Part shown: piece after piece, positions 1-6,726 of the stretch
Position numbering within the stretch: the first letter of the stretch is position 1
How the letters are laid out: each line of letters starts with the position of its first letter
Source of the DNA: Cloacibacillus sp.
GTDB lineage: Bacteria; Synergistota; Synergistia; Synergistales; Synergistaceae
Direction: 5' to 3'
Length of the DNA stretch: 13,113 nt
Assembly: GCF_020860125.1 (NCBI RefSeq)
Contig: NZ_JAJBUX010000028.1
Location: 1-13,113 of the forward strand
Made by a program: the position numbers and the translations under genes
Notes under the pieces: model-generated
Database searches by the model: none
Seen by the model: only the letters and a program-made list of their open reading frames with translations
What the model was told of the DNA's origin: nothing

Positions 1-47
1 GTCCTAAGAATAATTATTGTGTAGCTGTTCCTAATAAATGGTAATGT

Positions 48-64
48 TTTCCGTTATACGAAAT
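48..64. promoter_or_regulatory. Putative operator, copy 1 of a shared palindrome
   Basis: TTTCCGTTATACGAAAT is an imperfect inverted repeat lying 25 bases upstream of the first TIM-barrel gene. It matches 13 of 17 positions of the better palindrome ATTCCGTTTTGCGGAAT found before the paralogous gene (3221-3237). Shared sites ahead of two paralogous genes suggest a common regulator. The TTCCG-N5-CGGAA form resembles sites reported for IclR-type regulators more than those of GntR/FCD proteins, but no binding protein can be assigned from sequence. Confidence 0.35.
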
Positions 65-89
65 ATAAATATTGTAGGAGGAAAAAATT

Positions 90-917
90 ATGGCACATAA
101 GTATTCATTAGCGCATCTTACCGTTCTCGGCTGGTCCCCCGTGGAGATGGCCTACAATGCCGCCCTCATCGGCTACGATTATATCAGCATCCGCAACATC
201 AACATGGGCGTCAAGGGCGAGCGGGATTTCAGCATCCCCATCGGCGGCGAGCGTTACAAGGCGCTCAAAGAGGCTGTCGATGAGACGGGGATCGCGATAC
301 ACGACATCGAGCTCGCGCGCGTTGTTGACGGCGTCGACGTGAAGAGCTACGAGCAGGCCTTTGAATCCGGCGCCTCGCTTGGCGCGAAAGGCGTCATCAG
401 CAGCGTCTGGACCGGCAACAAGGACTATTATACGGAACAGTTCGCGGCGCTCTGCGATCTCGCGGCGCAGTACGGGCTGAAGGTGAATCTCGAATTCGTC
501 ACCTGGGCCAGTGTATGGAATCTCGACGGCGCGCTTGAGCTGCTCAACACGGTGAAGCGCCCGAACGCGCGCCTGATGGTGGATACGCTCCACACCTGGC
601 GTTCAAAGGTCTCCGTCGCCGAACTCGCCGCCTGCCCGAAGGAGCTCTTCGACATGGCCCACATCTGCGACGGCCCCGCGGAGATCCCAGCGCGCGACGA
701 CAAGGAGGCGCTCATCTACACCGGACGCGACGCCCGCTATTATGTCGGCGAGGGCGCGATAAACATCGCCGATATGGTGAAGGCGATGCGTCCCGACACG
801 GTGCTTTCCATCGAACTGCCGCACCTTGCGCGCGTCGAGAAGTACGGCTACACGGAGCACGCGCGCCGCTGCCTCGTCACCGCGAAGGAATATCTGAAGA
901 ATAACGGCGCCGAATAG
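90..917 (+). CDS. Sugar phosphate isomerase/epimerase (AP endonuclease 2 / xylose isomerase-like TIM barrel)
   Basis: This 275-residue protein has the pattern of the xylose-isomerase-like TIM-barrel family (PF01261), which contains cytoplasmic metal-dependent isomerases and epimerases of sugars and sugar acids. Probable metal and active-site residues are E135 (NLEFVTW), D165 and H168 (DTLH), H191 and D194 (HICDG) and E242 (SIELPH). A GRDARYYVGEGAI segment at 212-224 corresponds to the family's GEG loop. The length is normal. The ATG is fixed by AGGAGG at 76-81, eight bases upstream. It is paralogous to the gene at 3329-4153 (about half identical by eye), and the two share all the metal residues. 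The transporter gene follows 19 bases after the stop, so co-transcription is likely. A palindrome-like element lies upstream at 48-64. The substrate cannot be read from the sequence; hydroxypyruvate-isomerase-like or ketose 3-epimerase activity are options. The family call is firm and the reaction is not. Confidence 0.88.
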   Translation: MAHKYSLAHLTVLGWSPVEMAYNAALIGYDYISIRNINMGVKGERDFSIPIGGERYKALKEAVDETGIAIHDIELARVVDGVDVKSYEQAFESGASLGAKGVISSVWTGNKDYYTEQFAALCDLAAQYGLKVNLEFVTWASVWNLDGALELLNTVKRPNARLMVDTLHTWRSKVSVAELAACPKELFDMAHICDGPAEIPARDDKEALIYTGRDARYYVGEGAINIADMVKAMRPDTVLSIELPHLARVEKYGYTEHARRCLVTAKEYLKNNGAE

Positions 918-936
918 GCGCTGTGGGTCCGCGCGG

Positions 937-1005
937 ATGAAGCGCCTCTTTTTTGTCGTACTGCTGCTTGGCTTTATGCTGAGCAACCTGATGCGGATAT
1001 CAGGG
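937..1005 (+). pseudogene. Detached N-terminal segment of the MFS transporter (frameshift)
   Basis: An ATG at 937 opens a reading frame encoding MKRLFFVVLLLGFMLSNLMR and then ISG. This is a typical first transmembrane helix of a major facilitator transporter. The frame then diverges into unrelated sequence (WWCFLRS...). One base lower in phase, the main transporter frame begins VVVLPPLGESLG, exactly what should follow. A single missing G in the TCAGGGTGG tract at about 1000-1008 would restore one protein of about 411 residues. The ATG lacks a clear Shine-Dalgarno sequence and lies 19 bases after the upstream stop. The shift could be a real mutation or an assembly error. Confidence 0.7.
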
Positions 1006-2171
1006 TGGTGGTGCTTCCTCCGCTCGGCGAATCGCTGGGGCTCTCCGCCTCGACGATCGGCTTTCTCTCCAGCCTCTTCTTTTACACTTACGGCCTCAGC
1101 TTCGGTCTATGGGGCATGCTCATCGACCGGCGCGGGGCCTTTCGCTGCTGCGGCGCGGCGCTGCTCATCGCCGCCTGCGGCTCCTTTATAATGATGTTTT
1201 CCGGCACGGCCTTCGCCGTCGGGCTTGGGCGCGCCCTCTGCGGCCTCGGCCTCTCAAGCGCCTTTACCGGGATACTCACATACTGCGCCGTGAGCTTTCC
1301 GCAGAAAGACTACGGCGGTTATGTCGGCCTTTCGATGGTCGTCGGCCATTCGGGGACGATCATCGCCGTCGCGCCGCTGGGCTTCGCGATGGAGCTGATC
1401 GGCTCGCGCGGCGTCTTTTGCCTGCTCGGCCTCTTTGCCTCGGCGCTCGGCGCCTCGCTGCTCTATTTCCGCAGGCTCGACCCGCAGCCGCAGCCGCGCC
1501 CCGGCGAGGGCGCCGTAAATCCGGCGGCGGTCTTTCGCGAGCTTTGGGCGGTCCTAAAAAATATTTGGCGAAAATTCCCCCTGCGCGTGGTGATGTACAC
1601 CTGGGGCATCTCCGCCGCCGCTAGTGCCGCATTGCAGGGACTGTGGGCGGTCGCCTGGCTCCAGAGCTCCGCGGGGATGGCGCGGGATACCGCCTACCTC
1701 TGCGCGACCTGGATAAGCTTTGGGATGGTCGCCGGTCCCGCCTTCGGCGGCTGGCTCGTCAAGCGGTGCCGCGATGAAAAACGGAGTTTCTTCACCGTCT
1801 GCCTGCTGACGCAGGCGAGCTGGGTCTTTTGGCTCTTGCTTTCCCTCTTTTCAAATTCTCCGCTGCTTTTCGGGGCGGCGGGATTTATGATCGGCTTTTT
1901 CAACGGCTGCGGCTATGTCTTTATGGGTAACGCGGTGCGCGCCCTTGTGCCGCTGAACCAGAACGGCGGCACCGTCGGCGTGATAAACATGTTCCTCTAC
2001 CTTATGGTGATCGTCTTCCAGTGGGGCACAGGGGTCTGCCTCGACCTCTTCAAGGCCCCAACGGGGGGCTATACCACTATGGGTTTCTTCTCCGGTTTTT
2101 TCCTGATCGTACTTCTCCAGGGCTGGGCCTTCAGGCTGATAACGAAGGTGAGTTCTTTTAAGGCTGCGTAA
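1005..2171 (+). CDS. MFS transporter, main frame (N-terminus interrupted by a frameshift)
   Basis: The 388 codons read from a GTG encode a very hydrophobic protein of the major facilitator superfamily, with about 11 transmembrane segments in this frame. The motif-A loop between helices 2 and 3 is clear at residues 37-47 (GMLIDRRGAFR). In intact family members this loop lies around residue 60-75, so about 23 residues are missing. They are encoded from 937 in the next frame, which points to a one-base deletion near 1003-1005. A hydrophilic central loop (about residues 155-195) separates the two six-helix halves. The GTG has no ribosome binding site and is unlikely to be a natural start. The gene lies between an isomerase and a GntR regulator, so import of the isomerase's substrate is a reasonable inference. 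Whether a working protein is made is uncertain. Confidence 0.75.
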   Translation: MVVLPPLGESLGLSASTIGFLSSLFFYTYGLSFGLWGMLIDRRGAFRCCGAALLIAACGSFIMMFSGTAFAVGLGRALCGLGLSSAFTGILTYCAVSFPQKDYGGYVGLSMVVGHSGTIIAVAPLGFAMELIGSRGVFCLLGLFASALGASLLYFRRLDPQPQPRPGEGAVNPAAVFRELWAVLKNIWRKFPLRVVMYTWGISAAASAALQGLWAVAWLQSSAGMARDTAYLCATWISFGMVAGPAFGGWLVKRCRDEKRSFFTVCLLTQASWVFWLLLSLFSNSPLLFGAAGFMIGFFNGCGYVFMGNAVRALVPLNQNGGTVGVINMFLYLMVIVFQWGTGVCLDLFKAPTGGYTTMGFFSGFFLIVLLQGWAFRLITKVSSFKAA

Positions 2172-2183
2172 AGAGGGGCGGTA

Positions 2184-2203
2184 TTGTATAATATTTAATA
2201 CAA
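2184..2203. promoter_or_regulatory. Putative promoter -10 overlapped by an inverted repeat, ahead of the GntR gene
   Basis: TTGTAT (2184-2189) and ATACAA (2198-2203) form an inverted repeat around AATATTTA. A perfect TATAAT (2187-2192) overlaps the left arm, although I see no good -35 at the usual distance. TTGTAT/ATACAA half-sites resemble those bound by FCD-type GntR regulators, so autoregulation of the gene starting at 2250 is a reasonable guess. Confidence 0.35.
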
Positions 2204-2249
2204 CGCTTACACCTGTATTGAAAGCAGCCGGTTTTAAAGGGATACAGCT

Positions 2250-2951
2250 TTGATCGAAAATTGGAACACGGAGGGGGCGGATTATTTGTACAGGCCGGAT
2301 GAGGCGGACGTTGCCAAAAAGAAGTCCGAGAGTCTTTCAAACTATGTCTATGAGGCGATAAAAAAGAAGATAATCAACGGCGAGCTTGCCCCCGGTAACT
2401 CTCTCATGGACAGGGCTCTCGCCGCGGAGATGGGAGTCAGCCGCACGCCTATACGCGACGCGCTCAAGCGCCTCTCTCAGGAGGGCTGGGTGTTGTGGCG
2501 CGAACATAAGGGGATAGTAGTCTCCGAGGTAAATTCCGACGACGAATATCAGCTTTTTTTGCTGCGCGAGATGATCGAACCCTTCATTGTGCGAAAGATA
2601 ATCACGACAAAGCGTCCTCAGGTGCTGGCGGGGCAGCTCGTGGTCATCGCCGACGAGATGGAGAGTGTGAAGGATAACCCCGTTGAATTTATGAAGAAGG
2701 ATATGCAGTTCCACACGGCGATCATTGAATTTCTCGGCGTTACAAAGCTGGGGCCGCTGTGGGAAAAGATATGCGACGACATGACGCGTCTGGTCGTACA
2801 GTCTGTGCGTAAACGCCGCCCTCCCGACGAGATAATGGAGGAGCATAGGATACTGATAGAATCCTTCTGGCGGGCCGACCTTGAGACGGCGCTTGAGTGT
2901 ATCGGCAGGCACTGCCGGCTTATAGTTGAGATATATCATAATGAAGCATAA
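2250..2951 (+). CDS. GntR family transcriptional regulator, FadR/FCD subfamily
   Basis: This 233-residue protein is a two-domain GntR regulator. The winged helix-turn-helix spans about residues 28-94, with the diagnostic stretch around SLMDRALAAEMGVSRTPIRD (51-70) and the wing at 82-94. The C-terminal all-helical FCD ligand-binding domain spans about 98-228 and carries the expected metal ligands D151, H155, H199 and H221. Such proteins usually repress catabolic operons until a carboxylate or sugar-acid effector binds. The start is TTG at 2250, with AAAGGG about nine bases upstream; the N-terminus of about 27 residues before the first helix is slightly long for the family. It lies between two catabolic clusters, so either could be its target. 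A strong terminator follows at 2985. Confidence 0.9.
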   Translation: MIENWNTEGADYLYRPDEADVAKKKSESLSNYVYEAIKKKIINGELAPGNSLMDRALAAEMGVSRTPIRDALKRLSQEGWVLWREHKGIVVSEVNSDDEYQLFLLREMIEPFIVRKIITTKRPQVLAGQLVVIADEMESVKDNPVEFMKKDMQFHTAIIEFLGVTKLGPLWEKICDDMTRLVVQSVRKRRPPDEIMEEHRILIESFWRADLETALECIGRHCRLIVEIYHNEA

Positions 2952-2984
2952 CTAGAGATATAAGTTAAAAATGCCAATATTTTG

Positions 2985-3022
2985 CATAGGGCTGCGGAGA
3001 GTTGCCTCTCCGCGGCCCTATG
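2985..3022 (+). terminator. Intrinsic terminator after the GntR gene
   Basis: CATAGGGCTGCGGAGAG (2985-3001) pairs with CTCTCCGCGGCCCTATG (3006-3022) across a TTGC loop. All 17 pairs form, one of them G-T. The tail is T-rich but interrupted (TATTTATATTT). It lies 33 bases after the stop at 2951 and insulates the downstream operon. Confidence 0.8.
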
Positions 3023-3163
3023 TATTTATATTTAGCATTTATCATATAAATAAAAATTTTTTTAATAAATATTGGTATTTTTTATAAAACAAATCACTTA
3101 GAAAAATACAAAACAGAGCATTGTTTTTTTCATTAATTGAAATATATTTTAAAGTAAAATGCC

Positions 3164-3192
3164 TTGACAACGTAATAACTACCCTTTATCTT
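3164..3192 (+). promoter_or_regulatory. Putative sigma-70 promoter for the isomerase/TRAP operon
   Basis: A perfect -35 TTGACA (3164-3169) is followed after 17 bases by TATCTT (3187-3192), a fair -10. Initiation near 3199 would give a leader of about 130 bases containing the palindrome at 3221-3237. A second -10-like TATACT at 3192-3197 is too far from the -35. Confidence 0.55.
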
Positions 3193-3220
3193 ATACTAAA
3201 ATTCCAGTATTTGATTTTTA

Positions 3221-3237
3221 ATTCCGTTTTGCGGAAT
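3221..3237. promoter_or_regulatory. Putative operator, copy 2 of a shared palindrome
   Basis: ATTCCGTTTTGCGGAAT is a 17-base inverted repeat with perfect 6-base arms (3221-3226 and 3232-3237). It sits just downstream of the predicted transcription start, where a bound repressor could block initiation or elongation. A diverged copy lies upstream of the paralogous gene at 48-64. Confidence 0.45.
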
Positions 3238-3328
3238 AATTTGTATTATTATTAGAACCAAAAATTAAAATGACGATAACAAGACCGGCGAAATAGTTTA
3301 CCGGAAAGCTTTTTAAGGAGGAACTGTA

Positions 3329-4153
3329 ATGGCGAGAAAATATTCGATCGCGCATCTTACCTGGCTTCCATGGACTCCCGCGGAGATGATCTATAATACC
3401 CATCTGCTCGACTATGACTATGTGAGCCTGCGCACCATAAGCCAGGGGCTGCCGGGAGAGGTAAACCACGACATATCCAACGGCAGCGAGCTTTTCAAAC
3501 TTACAGAGCAGGCGCTCAAAGACACTGGGATGCGGATCAATGATATAGAGCTTGCGAAAATCGACGAAAATACGACGGAGATAAAAAAATACGAACCGCA
3601 CCTTGAAGCGGCCGCGAAGCTCGGCGTGAAAAATGTGATAACCAACATCTGGACGCCGGATAAGGCTTTTTATACGGAAAAGTTCGGCGAGCTGTGCGAT
3701 CTGGCGGCGAAGTATGGCATGTCCGTGAATCTTGAGTTCGTCACCTGGGCGGAGGTCAAAGACCTTAAGAGCGCCAGAGAGCTTCTCGCGGCGGTCAAAA
3801 GGGAGAACGCCCTCATACTTCTCGATACCCTGCACTTCTACCGCTCGCGCGTAACGCCGGCGGAGCTGAAAGATACCCCCAAAGAGCTTTTTAAGACCGT
3901 TCATATCTGCGACGCCGGCAGGGAGATCCCGACTGATAAGGAGAGCCTCGTTCACACAGGACGGGCGGAGCGTCTCTATGTCGGCGAGGGCGCGATAGAT
4001 ATCGCCGGTATTGTGAAAAATCTCAACGACGACGTCGTCCTCTGCGTGGAGATGCCGCACGTTAAGAGGGTGGCCCGGATAGGCGCTGTGGAGCACGCGC
4101 GCCGGACGCTGGAGACGGCGAAAGAATATTTCAAAGCGCACGGAATAGAATAA
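3329..4153 (+). CDS. Sugar phosphate isomerase/epimerase (xylose isomerase-like TIM barrel), second paralog
   Basis: This 274-residue protein belongs to the same PF01261 TIM-barrel family as the gene at 90-917 and aligns with it end to end. Shared blocks are the start (KYS-AHLT), NLEFVTW, DTLH, HICD, the GEGAI loop and the C-terminal HARR...TAKEY. The likely metal and catalytic residues are E136, D166, H169, H192, D195 and E241. AAGGAGG at 3315-3321 sits seven bases before the ATG, a strong start. It is the first gene of an operon with an SDR and a complete TRAP transporter, which suggests a catabolic isomerisation of the imported sugar or sugar acid or its oxidised product. Substrate and reaction are not determined. 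The two copies may act on different epimers or successive intermediates. Confidence 0.88.
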   Translation: MARKYSIAHLTWLPWTPAEMIYNTHLLDYDYVSLRTISQGLPGEVNHDISNGSELFKLTEQALKDTGMRINDIELAKIDENTTEIKKYEPHLEAAAKLGVKNVITNIWTPDKAFYTEKFGELCDLAAKYGMSVNLEFVTWAEVKDLKSARELLAAVKRENALILLDTLHFYRSRVTPAELKDTPKELFKTVHICDAGREIPTDKESLVHTGRAERLYVGEGAIDIAGIVKNLNDDVVLCVEMPHVKRVARIGAVEHARRTLETAKEYFKAHGIE

Positions 4154-4183
4154 AAATCTGTCAAAAAAGGGGAGGTGAAATGG

Positions 4184-4954
4184 ATGATTCTTGAAGGAAA
4201 AAAGGCGGTCATAAGCGGCGGCAACGCGGGAATAGGGAGAGCCATCACGCTCGCCTACGCAAAAGAGGGCGCGGATGTCGCGATATACGGGCGCAATGAG
4301 GAAAAGAACGCCGCCGTCGCGGCGGAGGCGGAAGCCCTGGGCGTAAAGGCCTATCCGATCCGCTGCGACGTCTCAAAGCCGGAAGAGGTCGCGTCGGCGG
4401 TGAAGCGCTCCGCGGAGCTGCTTGGCAGGATAGACATACTCGCGAATGTCGCGGGGATATCTCCGAAAAAGCCCGGGGGGTTCAAAATACCCTTTTATGA
4501 GCTGGAGATCGACACCTGGCGCGAGGTGATGGCGGTCAATCTGGACTCCGTATTTTACGTCTCCCGTCTCGTCAGCCGCTATATGATCGAGCAGCGGTAT
4601 GGGAAGATAATCAATATGTCCTCGATAGTCGGTCTGACGGGCAGCGAACACGGCCCGGCCTCGGCCTGTTATTCGGCTTCGAAGGCGGGGATAGTTTCGC
4701 TGACGTGCTCGATGGCCTACGAGCTTGCGGAATATAACATCACGGTCAACGCCGCGGCCCCCGGAAGGATCGCCACCGCGATGTCCGGAGCGAACAACGA
4801 GTATTACAACAGGCGCAACCTGAACGACATACCAGCCAAACGCTTTGGAACGCCCGAAGAGGTGGCGGATTTTTTTGTCTTTTACGCCTCGGACAAATCT
4901 TCGTACATCACGGGTGAGACGACGCTTATTACCGGCGGATGGCTGATAAGGTGA
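4184..4954 (+). CDS. SDR family NAD(P)-dependent oxidoreductase
   Basis: This 256-residue classical short-chain dehydrogenase is a cytoplasmic enzyme that would oxidise a hydroxyl group or reduce a carbonyl. Visible motifs are the Rossmann loop SGGNAGIG (11-18), D62, NVAG (88-91), N119, S147 and the YSASK catalytic pair Y163/K167. The region between the catalytic Ser and Tyr is about three residues longer than in FabG-type enzymes. I chose ATG 4184 because GGAGG at 4171-4175 lies eight bases before it. A GTG at 4175 would overlap that ribosome binding site. The gene starts 30 bases after the isomerase stop and precedes the TRAP genes, so they probably share a transcript. Sugar-acid dehydrogenases of the KduD or gluconate 5-dehydrogenase type are similar in form, but the substrate cannot be assigned. 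Confidence 0.88.
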   Translation: MILEGKKAVISGGNAGIGRAITLAYAKEGADVAIYGRNEEKNAAVAAEAEALGVKAYPIRCDVSKPEEVASAVKRSAELLGRIDILANVAGISPKKPGGFKIPFYELEIDTWREVMAVNLDSVFYVSRLVSRYMIEQRYGKIINMSSIVGLTGSEHGPASACYSASKAGIVSLTCSMAYELAEYNITVNAAAPGRIATAMSGANNEYYNRRNLNDIPAKRFGTPEEVADFFVFYASDKSSYITGETTLITGGWLIR

Positions 4955-5012
4955 CCTCCGCGCGAGGCGCCTATCCAAATCAATATACAATCACAACGGG
5001 AGGATACACAAT

Positions 5013-6068
5013 ATGAAACGCGGAAAAATGTTCTATCTTTCAATGGTTTTGACAATGGCGGCGGCGATGATCCTGTCTTCTTTCTCAGCGGCGATGGCGG
5101 ACCCGGCAAAATATGCCAGCCTCAAGCCGATGACGCTGCTCTATCCGCATACCTCGCCCAAAACTGAGGCCAATGCCCTGATGGCCGATCTCATCAAGAA
5201 ATACGCGGAGGCGGAGACCGGCGGAAAGCTTACGATCGAGGTAATGCCCGCCGCGCAGCTTGGAACGGCGCAGGAGACGGCCCAGCAGCTCCAGGACGGC
5301 AGCGTCAGCATCAGCTCGGAGCAGGTCTATTCAATGGTGGATTTCATCCCCGAGGTGTCGGTGTTCGACATGCTCTTCATGTTCTCCACCTATGACAAGA
5401 ACACGATCGACAAGACGCTTAATTCCGGCCCCGTGAACAAATTCCTCCAGGAAAGATACAACAAGGCGGGATTCCAGCTCCTCGGCTACATGCAGGGCGC
5501 GACATTCCGTGAGACGACGTCGAATAGAAAGCTCAACGGTCCCGCAGATTTCAAGGGCATGAAGATCAGGACCCTGCCGAGCAACAACTTTGTCGTCGGC
5601 TGGAAGGCGATGGGTACCGCTCCCACTCCGATAACGATCGGCGAACTCTATCTCTCGCTTCAGCAGAAGCTCGTCGAGGCTCAAGAAAATCCCTACGACA
5701 TAATCCTCTCTAATAACTTCAACGAAGTGCAGAAGTACCTCTGCGCCACGCATCACAACCTCTATATAATGCACGTAGTCATGAACAAGAAATTCTACGA
5801 TTCGCTTCCCAAGGAATACCGCGGGGCCCTGGAGCTGGCGGTGAAAAAGGCGCGGACGGAGATCGGCGGCTCGATGCCGCAGCTTGCCGAAAACTCCAAG
5901 AAAGAGCTCCTCAAACGCGGCATGACCCTGATTGAATATGACAACAAAACCTTCGATCAGCTCCGCGCCTCCGTCAAGCCGCAGTGGGACAGCATCCGCA
6001 AGATTGCCGGAAACCAGGTCGTCGATCTGATGGTCAAGGAACTCAACGCCAACTCTAAGAAAAAATAG
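5013..6068 (+). CDS. dctP: TRAP transporter substrate-binding protein, DctP family
   Basis: This 351-residue protein is the extracytoplasmic solute receptor of a tripartite ATP-independent periplasmic (TRAP) transporter. A signal peptide with basic start MKRGK and a hydrophobic core at 6-27 probably ends at AMA|D (after residue 29). Family landmarks are the conserved arginine R186 in MKIRTLPS, which in this family forms the salt bridge to the ligand carboxylate, and the AQENP segment at 223-227. The length is normal. GGGAGG at 4998-5003 supports the ATG. The membrane subunits follow at 6183 and 6727 after a hairpin, an arrangement that usually gives much more receptor than membrane protein. 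The ligand is probably an organic acid or sugar acid. The exact compound is unknown. Confidence 0.93.
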   Translation: MKRGKMFYLSMVLTMAAAMILSSFSAAMADPAKYASLKPMTLLYPHTSPKTEANALMADLIKKYAEAETGGKLTIEVMPAAQLGTAQETAQQLQDGSVSISSEQVYSMVDFIPEVSVFDMLFMFSTYDKNTIDKTLNSGPVNKFLQERYNKAGFQLLGYMQGATFRETTSNRKLNGPADFKGMKIRTLPSNNFVVGWKAMGTAPTPITIGELYLSLQQKLVEAQENPYDIILSNNFNEVQKYLCATHHNLYIMHVVMNKKFYDSLPKEYRGALELAVKKARTEIGGSMPQLAENSKKELLKRGMTLIEYDNKTFDQLRASVKPQWDSIRKIAGNQVVDLMVKELNANSKKK

Positions 6069-6112
6069 CCTTACGGGGTAAATTACGAAAGCTCATCGTA
6101 TCGACATTTCAG

Positions 6113-6150
6113 GGGCCGCGGAAATAGGGGATGTATCTTTTCCGCGGCCC
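6113..6150 (+). terminator. Hairpin between dctP and dctQ (attenuator or mRNA-stabilising stem)
   Basis: GGGCCGCGGAAA (6113-6124) pairs perfectly with TTTCCGCGGCCC (6139-6150) around a 14-base loop. The tail (TCATTTAGAG) lacks a T-run, so full termination is unlikely. Partial attenuation or 3' protection of the dctP message would account for the excess of binding protein that TRAP systems need. Confidence 0.6.
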
Positions 6151-6182
6151 TCATTTAGAGAGATAAGAGGTGACCGTTATCT

Positions 6183-6722
6183 ATGAAAGTTATCCGCTGG
6201 CTTGATAAACATTTTGAAGAGACCGTCCTTATCGTCCTCATGATAGGCATCTCATGCACGATGTTTCTGCAGGTCATAATGCGCTATGTCTTTAATATGC
6301 CGCTCACATGGCCGGAGGAGCTCAGCCGCTATATGTGGATATGGACCGTGTTTTTCAGTATGAGTTACACGATCTACATGAGAAACATGCTCCGCGTCGA
6401 CGTCCTCGCCGAATTTCTTCCGGAAAAGGTCAGACAGGCGCTTGAAATATGTATCCAGTTCCTCAGCCTCGGCATCTATTCCGTGTTTACCTATTACTCG
6501 CTGATAGTCTACTGTTCGCTGGTGGTGAGCGGGCGCGTATCTCCCGCGCTGAGGATTCCGATGTATCTGGTCTACAGCGCCCTCTGCATCGGATTTTTCC
6601 TGAGTGTGGTACGCACGATACAGCTCATCGTCGAGCTCATCATGGCGATGCGCGGCAAAAAGAGCGAACACCTGAAGATGATGGAAGAGATGCAGGAAAC
6701 GATGAAGAAGGAGGGAATATAA
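6183..6722 (+). CDS. dctQ: TRAP transporter small permease subunit, DctQ family
   Basis: This 179-residue membrane protein has four hydrophobic segments at about residues 14-36, 48-68, 86-115 and 124-152, the topology of the DctQ subunit. The hallmark between helices 1 and 2 is present: QVIMRYVFNMPLTWPEELSR at about 30-49, with the conserved RY, P, W, EE and R positions. The C-terminus (about 155-179) is hydrophilic and helical, rich in Lys, Glu and Met. AAGAGGTG at 6165-6172 precedes the ATG by ten bases. The next subunit gene starts four bases after the stop, indicating tight coupling. DctQ binds DctM and supports the sodium-driven transport complex in the cytoplasmic membrane. Confidence 0.92.
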   Translation: MKVIRWLDKHFEETVLIVLMIGISCTMFLQVIMRYVFNMPLTWPEELSRYMWIWTVFFSMSYTIYMRNMLRVDVLAEFLPEKVRQALEICIQFLSLGIYSVFTYYSLIVYCSLVVSGRVSPALRIPMYLVYSALCIGFFLSVVRTIQLIVELIMAMRGKKSEHLKMMEEMQETMKKEGI

Positions 6723-6726
6723 CGTT

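Larger units (their letters stand above)
3023..3328. other. AT-rich regulatory intergenic region before the TRAP/isomerase operon
   Basis: With the terminator just upstream, this completes a 377-base gap without genes. It is strongly AT-rich between 3040 and 3160, with no open frame that has a ribosome binding site. It holds one good promoter (3164-3192), a palindromic site (3221-3237) and the Shine-Dalgarno sequence of the next gene (3315-3321). The A/T-rich part upstream of the promoter could act as an UP element or bend DNA. Confidence 0.6.

Noticed and set aside
1000..1010. Programmed -1 ribosomal frameshift in the MFS gene
   Set aside because: The junction (TCAGGGTGG) lacks an X-XXY-YYZ slippery heptamer, and I see no evident downstream pseudoknot. 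A one-base deletion or sequencing error is simpler.
3218..4141. Minus-strand open frame (307 codons) over the second isomerase
   Set aside because: It mirrors the coding strand, and the plus-strand frame has metal-binding motifs and an AAGGAGG start signal. A similar antisense frame occurs over the first isomerase, as expected from shared codon structure.
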